NCBI GenBank assembly: GCA_045106765.1
Contig: JBGCFD010000045.1
Span: 31,530-95,529, forward strand
Length of the DNA stretch: 64,000 nt
From: CAJQQY01 sp045106765
GTDB taxonomy: Bacteria > Bacteroidota > Bacteroidia > Chitinophagales > Saprospiraceae
Reading direction: 5' to 3'
Shown here: one piece after another, positions 1-8,943 of the stretch
Layout of the letters: the number at the start of each line of letters is the position of its first letter
How positions within the stretch are numbered: position 1 is the stretch's first letter
Translations under genes and position numbers: made by a program
The notes under the pieces: generated by a model
The model's input: the letters and a program-made list of their open reading frames with translations, nothing else
Told to the model about the DNA's origin: nothing
Databases searched by the model: none

Positions 1-1
1 T

Positions 2-808
2 CCACTTGGTTTAGCAAGAGAAGAACTATTGACGATTTCGTTTTCAGATATTCGCTCCTTTAGTAATATTTCGGAGCAGATGACGAGTCAAGAGCTTTTA
101 GTTTTTCTTAATGATTATTTTAAAAAAATGGATGCTCCAATTCATCACAATTATGGTTTTATTGACAAATATATTGGTGACTCAATAATGAGTATTTTTG
201 ATCGGAAATTAGAAGATGAGAATAAACATCCAAGTGATGCTGTGAAAGCAGGAATAGGAATGCAGGAAGTTCAACAAAATCATGATGAACAACATCAGAC
301 AATGTTTCCTATTCAATTTGGAGTTGGAATTCATACTGGAAAAGTGATTTTGGGAACAGTCGGTTCTGCTTCACGGATGAGTTCGACGGTCATTGGTGAT
401 GCAGTAAATTTAGCTTCCCGTTTAGAGTCGTTGACAAAATATTATGATGCTCAAATCATTATTTCAGAAACAACTAAAGAGTTAATTAATTATGATGATT
501 TTCATATTCGACAATTGGATAAAGTTGTGGTGAAGGGGAAATCTAACATTGTTTTTATCTACGAAGTTTTTGATGCGAATCCATTTGAATTGAAAAAAAT
601 GAAAGTGGAATCTTCTCCTTTTTATGAGGAAGGATTGAAATTTTATTTTGAAAAAAAATGGGAGTTGGCAATTGAATCTTTTGAAAAAAGTCTAGCGGTT
701 TTTCCAAATGATAAAGTGGCGAAAATGTATATTGAAAGGTGTGAACAATTTCAAAAGAAAGCTCCACCTTTGGATTGGCAAGGAGAGTATATTTATGAAA
801 TAAAGTAA
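2..808 (+). CDS. Class III adenylate/guanylate cyclase, C-terminal part (5' end outside window)
   Basis: The reading frame is open to the left edge (in-window residues begin PLGLAREELLTISFSDIRSF), so this is the 3' part of a longer gene; the TTG at 29 is an internal codon and not a credible start. The catalytic domain is clear: the first metal-binding Asp in FSDIRSF, the second in KYIGDSIMSIFD, and the late motif GDAVNLASRLESL. About 70 residues follow the cyclase domain; they contain a TPR-like helix pair (FYEEGLKFYFEKKWELAIES, then FPNDKVAKMYIERC), an arrangement seen in other Bacteroidota cyclases. The family makes cAMP or cGMP from ATP or GTP; substrate choice cannot be read from this part. 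Upstream sensor domains are expected but lie outside the window. Confidence 0.9.
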   Translation, partial: PLGLAREELLTISFSDIRSFSNISEQMTSQELLVFLNDYFKKMDAPIHHNYGFIDKYIGDSIMSIFDRKLEDENKHPSDAVKAGIGMQEVQQNHDEQHQTMFPIQFGVGIHTGKVILGTVGSASRMSSTVIGDAVNLASRLESLTKYYDAQIIISETTKELINYDDFHIRQLDKVVVKGKSNIVFIYEVFDANPFELKKMKVESSPFYEEGLKFYFEKKWELAIESFEKSLAVFPNDKVAKMYIERCEQFQKKAPPLDWQGEYIYEIK

Positions 809-881
809 ATGGAATACTGAACTTTTGCGTCATAAATATTGTATTGCTTTTTGATTAACTAACAAGAAAAAAGTAATACTC

Positions 882-1178
882 ATGGATACTCCAACCTGCC
901 CAATTTGCAGCAGAACATTAGGAAAAATAAATACCTCAAAACATCATCTCATTCCAAAGTCAAGAGGAGGTAAAGATTCTGAACTAATCGAAATCCATAA
1001 TATCTGTCATCAAAAAATTCATTCTGTTTTTACCTTAAAAGAACTGAGGGATAATTTTAATACAGTTGAAAAATTATTGGAACACGAAGAGATGGCAAAA
1101 TTTATCAAATGGGTTTCCAAAAAAGCACCAGAGTTTTACCAAAGAAATGCAAGAATGAAACGAAAGAATTTTTTATGA
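882..1178 (+). CDS. Small HNH-type nuclease domain protein
   Basis: A 98-residue protein with an N-terminal CPIC pair (C6, C9), then HHLIPKSRGG at 21-30 and IHNICHQKIH at 38-47. This is the HNH beta-beta-alpha-metal layout: catalytic His at 21/22, Asn40 and a distal His, with C6, C9, C42 and a His as probable structural zinc ligands. The C-terminal half is helical and basic (ends RNARMKRKNFL). It is a stand-alone domain; no restriction, phage or toxin partner is beside it. It converges with, and overlaps by 6 bp, the end of the methyltransferase on the other strand. Nuclease activity is inferred from the family; the biological target is unknown. Confidence 0.75.
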   Translation: MDTPTCPICSRTLGKINTSKHHLIPKSRGGKDSELIEIHNICHQKIHSVFTLKELRDNFNTVEKLLEHEEMAKFIKWVSKKAPEFYQRNARMKRKNFL

Positions 1179-1937
1179 TTTTTGTAAAACCATACCAAGA
1201 CAATTCCACCGCAAAACATTTCCTCTCAAATCAAGTGGCTCCTCCATCGTAAATTCATCTTCCCATTCTAAAACTTCAAATCCCATATTTTTGATGACTT
1301 GGAAAAGTTTGATAGAAGGATATAATTGTTTCCAATGATCTTTATGTAAAAAATTTAAAGGGGTAATGATAATGATTTTTCCATCAGGTTTGAGTACTCT
1401 TTTCATCTCTTCCAAGCCTTCCAAAGGTTCTTTTAAACGATCCAATAAAAAATTATTGAAAACAAAATCTTGTGACTCATTTTGGAAAGGTAATTTCTCT
1501 GCTTTGGCTAATCCAAAATTTAAATTTTTTAATTCCTGACCCGGTAAATGAACAGTAGAAAAACCTTTGTGTGATAAATCTAAAAGGATCGTTTTGTTCT
1601 CCACCCAGAAGTCATGACCTTGTTTGAGCATTTGGTAACTATAATCGATTCCCCAAAAATGACCAGTTGGATTTTCCTTTGCCAATGTTCCAATCATTCG
1701 TCCAACTCCACATCCTAATTCTAAAACATTGATGTCTTTTTTATTTTGTAAATGTGTTGTTACAAAGTCAAATCCTTTTTGGAAAGGATAACCTCCCCAA
1801 AGATCATCTGCTAAATGTAGAGCAATATGTCGAACCACCATGTCGTCAAATCGCTCGTACAAATCTTTTTGAAAATCTGTTTCTGATTTTTTTATAAAGA
1901 AAGGGATTTGCATTCTAAATAAGATTGGTTTTTCCAT
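1173..1937 (-). CDS. Class I SAM-dependent methyltransferase
   Basis: 254 residues. SAM-binding motif I is VLELGCGVGR at 71-80, followed by the acidic strand end FWGIDYSYQML, the motif FQNESQDFVFNNFLLDRL around the substrate face, and LKPDGKIIIITP after the helix, all typical of Methyltransf_11/25 proteins. The first ~45 residues are an extra helical segment. The substrate is not deducible; small-molecule methylation is the usual role. The start ATG at 1937 sits only about 6 bp beyond a TATTTTTG sequence on the minus strand, so transcription may start almost at the initiator codon. Confidence 0.85.
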   Translation of the reverse strand: MEKPILFRMQIPFFIKKSETDFQKDLYERFDDMVVRHIALHLADDLWGGYPFQKGFDFVTTHLQNKKDINVLELGCGVGRMIGTLAKENPTGHFWGIDYSYQMLKQGHDFWVENKTILLDLSHKGFSTVHLPGQELKNLNFGLAKAEKLPFQNESQDFVFNNFLLDRLKEPLEGLEEMKRVLKPDGKIIIITPLNFLHKDHWKQLYPSIKLFQVIKNMGFEVLEWEDEFTMEEPLDLRGNVLRWNCLGMVLQKS

Positions 1938-1942
1938 AGCCG

Positions 1943-1950
1943 CAAAAATA
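1943..1950 (-). promoter_or_regulatory. Bacteroidota-type -7 element (TATTTTTG)
   Basis: Read on the minus strand this is TATTTTTG, fitting the TAnnTTTG -7 consensus of Bacteroidota sigma factors. It lies just before the methyltransferase ATG. No good TTTG -33 box is visible at the expected distance, so the call is tentative. Confidence 0.35.
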
Positions 1951-1961
1951 AAAAGTTTTTT

Positions 1962-2076
1962 AATAACACGTGGTTGTCTGCTTTAGCAGATCTAAAAATA
2001 AAGAGCGAAGCGACAATAAAAGAAGAATGCTGTACTCTCTTTTTAAGTCTGCTAAAGCAGACGACTACGTATTATT
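1962..2076. repeat. 29-bp inverted repeat pair with 57-bp loop (MITE-like)
   Basis: Arms at 1962-1990 and 2048-2076 pair with three mismatches; the core is TCTGCTAAAGCAGACGACTA on the right arm. The loop is 57 bp. The right arm runs into the last codons of the DUF6624-like gene, so the element forms part of that gene's end. It separates two minus-strand genes. It could be a small miniature transposon or a large terminator-like hairpin; no second copy was noticed in the window. Confidence 0.6.
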
Positions 2077-2989
2077 TAAAACCATATTCTGCTATTACCT
2101 TTTGTCTAACCTCTTTACTTGATAATTCACAACTGCCACCAAGTTGACTTCCAAACGGTTGATAATTGTATTTGGCACAATAAATTCTATCAATTGTCAA
2201 CTTAATCGTTCCTTCAGAAAGTGCTCCTTTTTTTACTGCTTTATGCATAATCGGTAAATATTTTTCCATCGTTTCAATATTAGAATGTTGAATCACAGCC
2301 CACATGGTAGATTCTAATTCTTTGCCGACCATGCTTCTTCCAATGTACGTGTGTTTATTGTTATAAAGAGAATCAATAAGTTGCATATTTTTTTTATCCA
2401 ACGGAGTTTGCTTTGACCAATCGATCTCTCCTCTAACTTTTCTATACTTCTGATCATCTTCACCAATTTGATGAATGAGTTGCACTAACTCCAAATCAAA
2501 GTTGTTTTCTTTAGCATAATTTTTAGGATCAAAAACCCTTTCCGACGACGTTAAGTTTTCACAGTTTTTGTAGAAAGGAAGAAATACTTCGGGGATAGAT
2601 TTGGTTAATCGAGTGACTGCCTTGTCTCCAAAGGCCTCAATGTATTCACAAATTGATTCAGGATTATTATCAATAGCTTTTTGGAACGCAAGTTCAATGT
2701 GTTCTTGTGGTTCTTTAAGATAGCTGAAAGAAGTCATCAGATTCCAATAATCACTATAGGTGAATTTTAAATTATCTTTTTTGATATCCTTTCTCACTTC
2801 ACCGAGAATAAAAACACCTCGATCAAAGTCTCCTTTAGAAATACCTTCTCGATGAGGAGGTTGGTAAGTTAGAATTTTTTGTTCGAGATTTTTTTTTGTA
2901 AATTTTACTTCCTGCTTTTGAGCAAAAAGTGGAATTTGTAATATGAGCATAAATAGAATTCCAAATAATAATGGATTTAAATTTTTCAT
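2072..2989 (-). CDS. Secreted DUF6624-like protein
   Basis: 305 residues with a signal peptide (hydrophobic run to about residue 23, LFAQ cleavage region). The C-terminal half carries the pattern of DUF6624: DDQKYRKVR, then KKNMQLIDSL, WAVIQHSN in the middle, and DRIYCAKYNYQPFGSQ near the end, which is the usual D(R)…Q.(Y/F)G(T/S)Q closing motif. The N-terminal half holds helical TPR-like sequence. The family is common in Bacteroidota and has no known biochemical function; the conserved His, Asp and Gln residues hint at an enzyme, but that is inference. The stop codon lies inside an inverted repeat. Confidence 0.6.
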   Translation of the reverse strand: MKNLNPLLFGILFMLILQIPLFAQKQEVKFTKKNLEQKILTYQPPHREGISKGDFDRGVFILGEVRKDIKKDNLKFTYSDYWNLMTSFSYLKEPQEHIELAFQKAIDNNPESICEYIEAFGDKAVTRLTKSIPEVFLPFYKNCENLTSSERVFDPKNYAKENNFDLELVQLIHQIGEDDQKYRKVRGEIDWSKQTPLDKKNMQLIDSLYNNKHTYIGRSMVGKELESTMWAVIQHSNIETMEKYLPIMHKAVKKGALSEGTIKLTIDRIYCAKYNYQPFGSQLGGSCELSSKEVRQKVIAEYGFK

Positions 2990-3018
2990 GTTTTTATTTT
3001 TTATGATTTTAAAAATTA

Positions 3019-3180
3019 AAGTTGTTTTAAAATGTCTACTGAAACCGAGCGGAAAGGCTTGTGATTATTGGCGAAGCTCTTTTTGAGTTTCAACCCCTTT
3101 GGGTTGGGACGAAAAAAAGCTGAAGTCCAATAATCACAATGCTTTTTGCGTAGGTCAGCTAGATATTTTAAAATAACTTC
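3019..3180. mobile_element. MITE copy 1 (about 160 bp, terminal inverted repeats)
   Basis: The ends 3019-3042 and 3155-3179 form terminal inverted repeats of about 24 bp sharing the core TTTTAAAAT(G/A)TCTA. The interior contains a small hairpin (CCCTTTGGG). A copy about 95% similar by eye lies at 37802-37965. It carries no coding capacity. It fills most of the 331-bp gap between the DUF6624-like gene and the histidine kinase, upstream of both, so it may supply or disturb promoter sequence. The non-autonomous transposon reading comes from the TIRs and the dispersed copy; no matching transposase gene is present in the window. Confidence 0.7.
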
Positions 3181-3320
3181 ATTGATTGATACAAATTAAA
3201 ATCAAAAACATGAGCTTTATTTTTAGGGAAAAATGAAATAGGTTAAACCATTTATTAAAAAGCTTAATGAAAACTTAAGCAGTTGGGAAGAAGACTTAAT
3301 TCGTTGTATTTTTACTTTAG

Positions 3321-4694
3321 ATGAAAAGAATGTTAACCTCGCATCAATGGATTATTTTACTCGCCACACTAGCTTTGGCGGGCATCGGATTGATTCAAGC
3401 TAATTGGATTTACGAAGGACATCGACTAAAACAAGAGGAAATTGATCTTCGATTAAAAACGCTGACTCCTGAAATTGCAAAGCAATTAAGAAATGCAAGA
3501 TTGTTTTCTAATGCTGATTTACTCTCAGTTGATGAGCCAATACCAACGGATTCTGTCGAGTTGGTAATTGATTCAATATTAAAAGAAGAAAGAATTTTTA
3601 GCGATTATTTTTATGTTGTTTTTCAAAAAAAAGAAAATGGAATTTATAAAAGCAATACAGATAAGTATGAAAATGAACTAAAGTCATCCGATTATAAAGT
3701 TTGTATTTCTTGCATTATTACATTTAATTTTGTCAAAGAAAAAGTAGATGTAGATACATTAACTCCAGAATCTTTAGAAAATACAAGTCAAGTAGAACGA
3801 CCTGGTATGACAACTATTCGTTCTGTAGAAGAAACGTTAAGAGTTCATGGAGAGGAATTCGAGGGGGAGATATTATGGTTTTCTTTACATATGCCGAATC
3901 AATTTATGTTAGCTGTTCGAGCAATATTGTCGCAGTTAGTGATGACCATTTTTTTGATGGGGCTATTATTAGGACTTTTTATTTACACTTTAAGAGCCTT
4001 GGCAAAACAAAAAAAATTGAGTCAAGTTAAAGATGATTTTTTCAATAACATGACACATGAATTTAAAACTCCGCTGAGTTCGATTCGATTAGCTTCGGCT
4101 GTGTTGAAGAAAAATGAGGATGAAAGTAAAAAAGAAATTTACCTCAACTTGATTGAAAATGAAAGTAAAAAATTAGAAGGACAAGTAGATAAAATTTTGC
4201 AACTCTCCTTAATTGAATCGAATGAAATGACTTTAGAAAAAGAAAATGTTGAATTACATTTTCTAATCAAAGAAGTTATTGGACGCCTCAAATTAATTGT
4301 TGATCAAAAAGAAGCGACGATCAATTTAAAACTTAGCGAGGATGATTTTGAGATAAAAGGGGACGCTACTCATTTGGCGAATTGTATTTATAATTTGGTA
4401 GAAAATGCTTTGAAGTATTCTGGGCGTTTTCCAGAAATAACTATTTCCACTTTTATCGAAGAAGGGAAAAAAGTGATTTCAATAAAAGATAAAGGCAAGG
4501 GAATTCCGAAAGAATTTCAATCGGAAATATTTGATCGTTTTTTTCGTGCGCAAAAAAATGATCAATATAAAGGTAAAGGGTTTGGCATTGGATTAAGTTA
4601 TGTAAAAGCAATAGTGGAGGCGCACGAGGGAAAAATCATTTTAAGTGAAGTATATAAAAATGGATGTGAGTTCATTATTTCATTTCCAAAATAA
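3321..4694 (+). CDS. Sensor histidine kinase (membrane-bound)
   Basis: 457 residues. A transmembrane helix at about 10-28, a periplasmic region of about 170 residues, then a second helix at 203-224. HisKA follows with FFNNMTHEFKTPLSSIRLAS (phospho-acceptor His246) and HATPase_c with the N box LANCIYNLVENALKYS, G1 DKGKGIP and G2 GKGFGIGLSYV. It is followed 17 bp later by its response regulator, so the two form an operon. The layout resembles RprX of Bacteroides, but the signal is unknown. The periplasmic domain contains a CISC pair that could be redox-active or structural. Confidence 0.92.
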   Translation: MKRMLTSHQWIILLATLALAGIGLIQANWIYEGHRLKQEEIDLRLKTLTPEIAKQLRNARLFSNADLLSVDEPIPTDSVELVIDSILKEERIFSDYFYVVFQKKENGIYKSNTDKYENELKSSDYKVCISCIITFNFVKEKVDVDTLTPESLENTSQVERPGMTTIRSVEETLRVHGEEFEGEILWFSLHMPNQFMLAVRAILSQLVMTIFLMGLLLGLFIYTLRALAKQKKLSQVKDDFFNNMTHEFKTPLSSIRLASAVLKKNEDESKKEIYLNLIENESKKLEGQVDKILQLSLIESNEMTLEKENVELHFLIKEVIGRLKLIVDQKEATINLKLSEDDFEIKGDATHLANCIYNLVENALKYSGRFPEITISTFIEEGKKVISIKDKGKGIPKEFQSEIFDRFFRAQKNDQYKGKGFGIGLSYVKAIVEAHEGKIILSEVYKNGCEFIISFPK

Positions 4695-4711
4695 AAACCA
4701 AAATTTTCTAC

Positions 4712-5392
4712 ATGAAAAAAATACTATTAATTGAAGATGATGAAAGTTTTGGATATATCTTAAGCGAGTATTTAGGATTGCATGATTTTGAAGTGATCTG
4801 GGCAAAATCTGGCGAAGAAGGTTTGAAAAAAGCGGAGCAATCTATTTTTGGATTAGGAATTTTTGACATTATGTTGCCAGGACAAAATGGCTATGAAATT
4901 GCTGAAAAAATAAAAAGAAAATATCCCGAATTACCATTTATTTTTTTGAGTGCTAAGTCATTGAAAATTGATAAACTAAAAGGTTTTAAAGTTGGGGCAG
5001 ATGATTATATCACAAAGCCTGTGGATGAAGAATTACTTTTAGCCAAAATCAAAGCACTTCTAAAGCGAAATATTAAAACAGAATATATTGATGATGTTTT
5101 TAATATTGGAAAATATCAATTTACTTTTAGTTTGCAACAATTGACTTTTGCCACAGAAGTAATCAACCTCACCAAAAGGGAATCGGAACTTCTCCGGATG
5201 CTTTGTCAAAACGAAAATCAACTCCTTCCTCGCAAAAAAGCACTTCGTGAAATTTGGGGAGCAACCGATGAGTTTAGCAGAAAAAGTATGGATGTTTTTA
5301 TTTCCCACCTTCGAAAATATTTATCCAAAGACGATCGAGTACAAATTAATAATGTACATGGACAAGGGTTTATTTTTAAAATAAGTAACTAA
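4712..5392 (+). CDS. OmpR/PhoB-family response regulator
   Basis: 226 residues. Receiver domain 1-120 with acidic pair E8-D9-D10, phospho-acceptor D52 in FDIMLPGQNG and K102 in ITKP. C-terminal winged helix about 130-224, with LTKRESELLRML and the recognition-helix region RKSMDVFISHLRKYL, ending NNVHGQGFIFKI. Partner of the kinase 17 bp upstream. It resembles RprY-type regulators. Targets are unknown. Confidence 0.93.
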   Translation: MKKILLIEDDESFGYILSEYLGLHDFEVIWAKSGEEGLKKAEQSIFGLGIFDIMLPGQNGYEIAEKIKRKYPELPFIFLSAKSLKIDKLKGFKVGADDYITKPVDEELLLAKIKALLKRNIKTEYIDDVFNIGKYQFTFSLQQLTFATEVINLTKRESELLRMLCQNENQLLPRKKALREIWGATDEFSRKSMDVFISHLRKYLSKDDRVQINNVHGQGFIFKISN

Positions 5393-5581
5393 ATATTATG
5401 TTTTTTTGTACTGTATAGTTGTTTTCTTTGGTTGGAATTATATTTTGACTAAATCAATAAAAATGGTTTTAAATTCTTTTTATTTTTAAATATTCAATAT
5501 ATTTGTTTAGTGCAAGTAGGTATTGAATGGCAGCGGACACCCTCTTCTAAAAGAATATTACTTAACAAAACCATTATAAAT

Positions 5582-5896
5582 ATGAGTAAAATCGACAATC
5601 CTATGTTTGGAAAAGTTGGGGCGTTTTGGGTAGAGGGAAAAAATGAACCTTTTTATGGAATAACTGAAGCAAGGCAATATCAGTATGATCAAGGAGGTGA
5701 TGTCCTTAATTTTAGAGGAAAAGTTGCGATCCATGATCCTGAACCAAACATTGCAATTTGTTCAAAATGTGGAACTAGAGTTCATGGTAAAACAACTGAG
5801 GAAACTAGTTTTTGTGAGGGATGTACACCACCACCACCACAGGTGAAAAAAGAGAAGGAGTCCAAAGGGTTTTGGAGTATGTTTGGAATGGGGTAA
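5582..5896 (+). CDS. Small protein with C-terminal zinc ribbon
   Basis: 104 residues from ATG 5582 (MSKIDNPMFGKVGAFWVEGK). The frame extends upstream to a GTG at 5510, but that segment (GIEWQRTPSSKR…) looks like leader sequence, and the ATG start gives a better N-terminus. CSKCG and FCEGC at about residues 60-82 form a CxxC…CxxC zinc knuckle, followed by a proline run and a short basic/aromatic tail (GFWSMFGMG) that might touch a membrane. No family is recognised. Single gene between a two-component operon and a channel gene on the opposite strand. Confidence 0.6.
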   Translation: MSKIDNPMFGKVGAFWVEGKNEPFYGITEARQYQYDQGGDVLNFRGKVAIHDPEPNIAICSKCGTRVHGKTTEETSFCEGCTPPPPQVKKEKESKGFWSMFGMG

Positions 5897-5952
5897 AACT
5901 CTTTTTAGAAAATGAAAAAAATGTATTTGTATTGTTATGCAAGTACATTTTT

Positions 5953-6711
5953 TTATGCTTCCATTCCAAATTCTGCTAATTTCTTTTTTTCATAACGCAC
6001 ATTTATGATGACAAAAATCCAAATCAAATTATATGCAACTCCAGCAAATAATGCTCCCAAAGGAAATTCTAACAATATACTTACAATTGCTAAAAAAACA
6101 GAAATAACTCCCACACTTCCTGTAGCAAAATAATGTCTCATAGAAAATTGAGTTTCCAAAATTTCTCTTTCATTTAATTGGAGTGCTTCTCGATGTTGGT
6201 AAGCTCGTCGATGTAAAAAATAAGTGATGGTATAAATTAAAATAAACCCAGCACCATAGATGACCATTAATTCTGGAAGTTTGGTAAATGGAATCATGGA
6301 ATTTAATTCTTGATAGCTTTCGCTAAGGTTTCCTGAAAAAATGGCTGTAAAATATTTGACTTGCCAACTCATCAAAAATTTTAAAGGATAAACATAAAAT
6401 AGAACAAAGAAGAGTAAGCACATTTTTAGAAATGAAGTTCGTGGATCTTCCATCCCATATCGAATATTGAAATTAGACAAAGAATTCCAAATCCAATAGA
6501 CGAAAAGAATACAAATAGAAAATGGAATAATGTCAAAAACGAATTGAGTTAGTTCTTGATAATTAGATGGAACGGAACTGGAAATTAATAAAATGGCAAT
6601 TGCCAAAGCAAAAACTCCATCAGACAATCCATCCATGCGAGTCCCATTTACACCTCGTAATCGGAAATGATTTTGGACTGGCAAGTTGTTTAAGTTTTCT
6701 TTGGTGAGCAT
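5953..6711 (-). CDS. TMEM175-family (DUF1211) potassium channel-like membrane protein
   Basis: 252 residues with about six hydrophobic segments. The first helix holds RMDGLSDGVFALAIAILLIS, which matches the TMEM175 pore signature R…FSDxxxAIxxTLL with FSD changed to LSD. Prokaryotic members form K+ leak channels, typically as tetramers of a six-helix unit. Conserved positions and length support membership; ion selectivity is inferred from the family. It is divergent to the serine hydrolase gene, with a 77-bp shared upstream region. Confidence 0.8.
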   Translation of the reverse strand: MLTKENLNNLPVQNHFRLRGVNGTRMDGLSDGVFALAIAILLISSSVPSNYQELTQFVFDIIPFSICILFVYWIWNSLSNFNIRYGMEDPRTSFLKMCLLFFVLFYVYPLKFLMSWQVKYFTAIFSGNLSESYQELNSMIPFTKLPELMVIYGAGFILIYTITYFLHRRAYQHREALQLNEREILETQFSMRHYFATGSVGVISVFLAIVSILLEFPLGALFAGVAYNLIWIFVIINVRYEKKKLAEFGMEA

Positions 6712-6788
6712 AATTTATTTTTTTTTCAAAATAAGGAAATGTTCTTTTGGAATGAAGTACTTTTTATATTTTTACCAAAAAAAATATT

Positions 6789-7940
6789 ATGAAAAAATTG
6801 TCTTTTTTATTGCTCTGCCTATTTCTTTTCAGCCAAATTTCTTTTTCGCAAAAAGAATATTTTCCTCCACAAAATGAATGGAGTACGAAATCACCATCTG
6901 ATTTTGGAATCAATTCAGAGAAATTAAAAAAAGCCATTGACTTCGCTGAAGCTAATGAATATAGCGGCGCTAGAGATTTAAGAGTGGCGATTTTAAAAGG
7001 TTTTGCTCACGAACCTTATCATCAAATATTAGGGAAAACTAAGAAACGTGGTGGTCCAGCTGGAGTTATTTTAAAAAATGGTTACATCGTGGCACAATGG
7101 GGAGATGTCAATCGGGTGGATATGACTTTTAGTGTAACGAAAAGTTATTTGTCAACGGTTTGTGGTTTGGCGATAGATGCAGGCTTGATTGCCGATGTAA
7201 ATAATAAAGTGGGGGAGATGATTTGGGATGGTACTTTTGATGGAGTTCATAACAATAAAATTACGTGGGATCATTTGTTGACTCAATCTTCTGATTGGTC
7301 AGGTACTTTGTGGGGTGGAAAAGATTGGGCAGATCGTCCACCAAAAACTGGAGGAATAGATGATTGGAAAATTCGAAAGTTTAACAAACCAGGAACGGTG
7401 ATGGAATATAATGATGTTCGAGTGAATGTTTTGGCTTATTCACTTTTGCAAGTTTGGCGAAAACCATTGCCGCAAGTTTTAAAAGAAAAGGTGATGGATA
7501 AGATTGGTGCTTCTCCAACTTGGCGATGGTACGGTTATGAAAATTCGTTTACCAATGTCGATGGAATTATGATGCAATCTGTCAGCGGCGGAGGACATTC
7601 CGGTGGTGGACTTTTTATTAATACATTGGATCATGCACGTTTTGGTTTGTTATTTTTGAGAAATGGAAATTGGAATGGGCAACAATTAATTTCAAAAGAT
7701 TGGGTGAAATCTGTTCAACAACCTTCGAAACCAAATCCAAGTTATGGTTATATGTGGTGGATTAATCAACCTGGAAAAAGGCATTGGGAAGGTGTTTCTG
7801 AAAAAGTTTATTATGCTGCTGGATTTGGGGGAAATTTTATTGTGGTGGACGAGGAACATGATTTGGTAATTGTGACGAGATGGTTGGAACCGAAGAGAAT
7901 AGGGGAGATGGTGAAATTGGTGATGGATGCTGTTGAATGA
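6789..7940 (+). CDS. Secreted serine hydrolase, beta-lactamase/class C family
   Basis: 383 residues with a signal peptide ending near residue 20 (SQISFSQ). The catalytic SxxK motif is S115-V-T-K118 in TFSVTKSY. The second motif region is MEYNDVRVN at 205-213 (Tyr207 general base), and HSGGGLF takes the place of the KTG motif. This belongs to the AmpC/esterase group (COG1680), whose members act as esterases, D-aminopeptidases or penicillin-binding enzymes. Resistance function is not implied. It is convergent with the following GNAT gene, with an inverted repeat between them. Confidence 0.88.
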   Translation: MKKLSFLLLCLFLFSQISFSQKEYFPPQNEWSTKSPSDFGINSEKLKKAIDFAEANEYSGARDLRVAILKGFAHEPYHQILGKTKKRGGPAGVILKNGYIVAQWGDVNRVDMTFSVTKSYLSTVCGLAIDAGLIADVNNKVGEMIWDGTFDGVHNNKITWDHLLTQSSDWSGTLWGGKDWADRPPKTGGIDDWKIRKFNKPGTVMEYNDVRVNVLAYSLLQVWRKPLPQVLKEKVMDKIGASPTWRWYGYENSFTNVDGIMMQSVSGGGHSGGGLFINTLDHARFGLLFLRNGNWNGQQLISKDWVKSVQQPSKPNPSYGYMWWINQPGKRHWEGVSEKVYYAAGFGGNFIVVDEEHDLVIVTRWLEPKRIGEMVKLVMDAVE

Positions 7941-7945
7941 TTTTT

Positions 7946-8008
7946 GAATATCCAATGTCCAATCTTTGAAAAGAAAAGCATATTACAGCTATTGGGCATT
8001 GGATATTC
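7946..8008. repeat. 18-bp inverted repeat between convergent genes (terminator-like)
   Basis: Arms 7946-7963 and 7991-8008 (GAATATCCAATGTCCAAT and its complement with one mismatch) lie between two convergent stop codons. A third partial copy of GATATTGGATATTC follows at about 8016-8029. The position fits a bidirectional terminator, though no long T-run follows; a duplicated repeat of other origin is possible. Confidence 0.5.
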
Positions 8009-8027
8009 CTTGTTCGATATTGGATAT

Positions 8028-8567
8028 TCAAATTTGAATTTTCATCATTAAATCTACTTGTTCTTCATCTCCAACTTTAAAAACGTGGGTTCCAAATTCG
8101 GTAAATCCCATTTTTGTATAAAAACCAATAGCCTCTGGATTTTTTTCCCAAACGCCTAGCCAAAGTTCTTTTTTATTTTTTTTCTTAGCGACTTCCAATG
8201 ATTTATTAATCAAGATTTTTCCAAATCCTTGTCCTTGAACTTCTTCCGTTAGATAAATTCTTTCCAATTCATAACAATGCTCTTGCATTTTTTCAGTTTG
8301 CGCATTTCCTTCATTTAATTTTAGATAACCGATTAAAGGTTTTCTAGTTTCACGGTAGCTAGGTTCAGAATAAAGTAAATAAAATGTTGTGTCTGAGTTA
8401 AGCAATTCTTTGGTAAGTTGAGATGTGCTAAAAGTTTTAGTAATATGTTTTTTTAAATTCTCTTCCGTATTTTTAGCTTGATAAGTTGCCGTAAAAGTTT
8501 CAATACTTATTTTTCGTAAAGCTGATAGATCAGAGAGTTCGCATTTTTTAAATTTAAAATTGGCCAT
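8028..8567 (-). CDS. GNAT-family N-acetyltransferase
   Basis: 179 residues. The acetyl-CoA pyrophosphate loop is GQGFGKILI (Q/RxxGxG/A type), preceded by YELERIYL and followed by LWLGVWEKNPEAIGFYTKMG and FTEFGTHVF. This is the layout of PaiA/YsnE-like GNATs, several of which acetylate polyamines or small amines. Substrate not deducible. Confidence 0.85.
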   Translation of the reverse strand: MANFKFKKCELSDLSALRKISIETFTATYQAKNTEENLKKHITKTFSTSQLTKELLNSDTTFYLLYSEPSYRETRKPLIGYLKLNEGNAQTEKMQEHCYELERIYLTEEVQGQGFGKILINKSLEVAKKKNKKELWLGVWEKNPEAIGFYTKMGFTEFGTHVFKVGDEEQVDLMMKIQI

Positions 8568-8703
8568 GATGGTTTGGTTTTGAAAAAATGTAAATGTTTT
8601 ACACTATTTGATTTTAGTATGTTTGTTAAATAATTTTAAAGATGTTTTCTCAGGTCTTTTTTATTTGTCAAAAGCTGATTGTTTGGTATTAGGACTACTA
8701 TCA

Positions 8704-8939
8704 ATTTTAATCCAAAGAATTCCCCGATGCTTGCATCGGGTGTAACAGCAGCAATGATATCTCATAAGTGAAAAAATCCCTCTCCACGACCGATTTTTTT
8801 CACCATATAGGCACATAGAAAATATAGAATTTTACCTATGTTTTCTATGTGCCTATGTGGTGAAATTCTATTTTGATATCTATAAAACTGTTTTTTTTGA
8901 TTCTCCGTCAGCTTGCTGCGGAGTAGTTCAATATTATTA
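8704..8939. repeat. Dispersed intergenic repeat, copy A, with CACATAGG hairpin
   Basis: Fills most of the gap between the GNAT gene and the Asp-box lipoprotein gene, 3' of the latter. It has three parts: a short hairpin CCCGATGCTTGCATCGGG (8723-8740); a 30-bp-arm hairpin 8798-8827/8836-8865 containing AGGCACATAGAAAA and its complement; and a right-hand hairpin CTCCGTCAGCTTGCTGCGGAG. The full-length relative at 47777-47993 has the same order. Shorter relatives are at 28605, 37165 and 44338. Confidence 0.8.
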
Positions 8940-8943
8940 TCTT

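Noticed and set aside
29..31. TTG at 29 as the true start of the cyclase gene
   Set aside because: The frame is open upstream to the edge, and starting here would cut into the first catalytic strand just before the metal-binding Asp.
882..1178. HNH protein as part of a restriction, phage or toxin system
   Set aside because: No methylase of DNA type, integrase, phage or immunity gene beside it; the neighbouring methyltransferase is a small-molecule type.
6789..7940. Beta-lactamase resistance gene
   Set aside because: SxxK and Tyr are present, but the KTG motif is replaced by HSGGG and the sequence is closer to esterase-type COG1680 proteins; resistance cannot be claimed.
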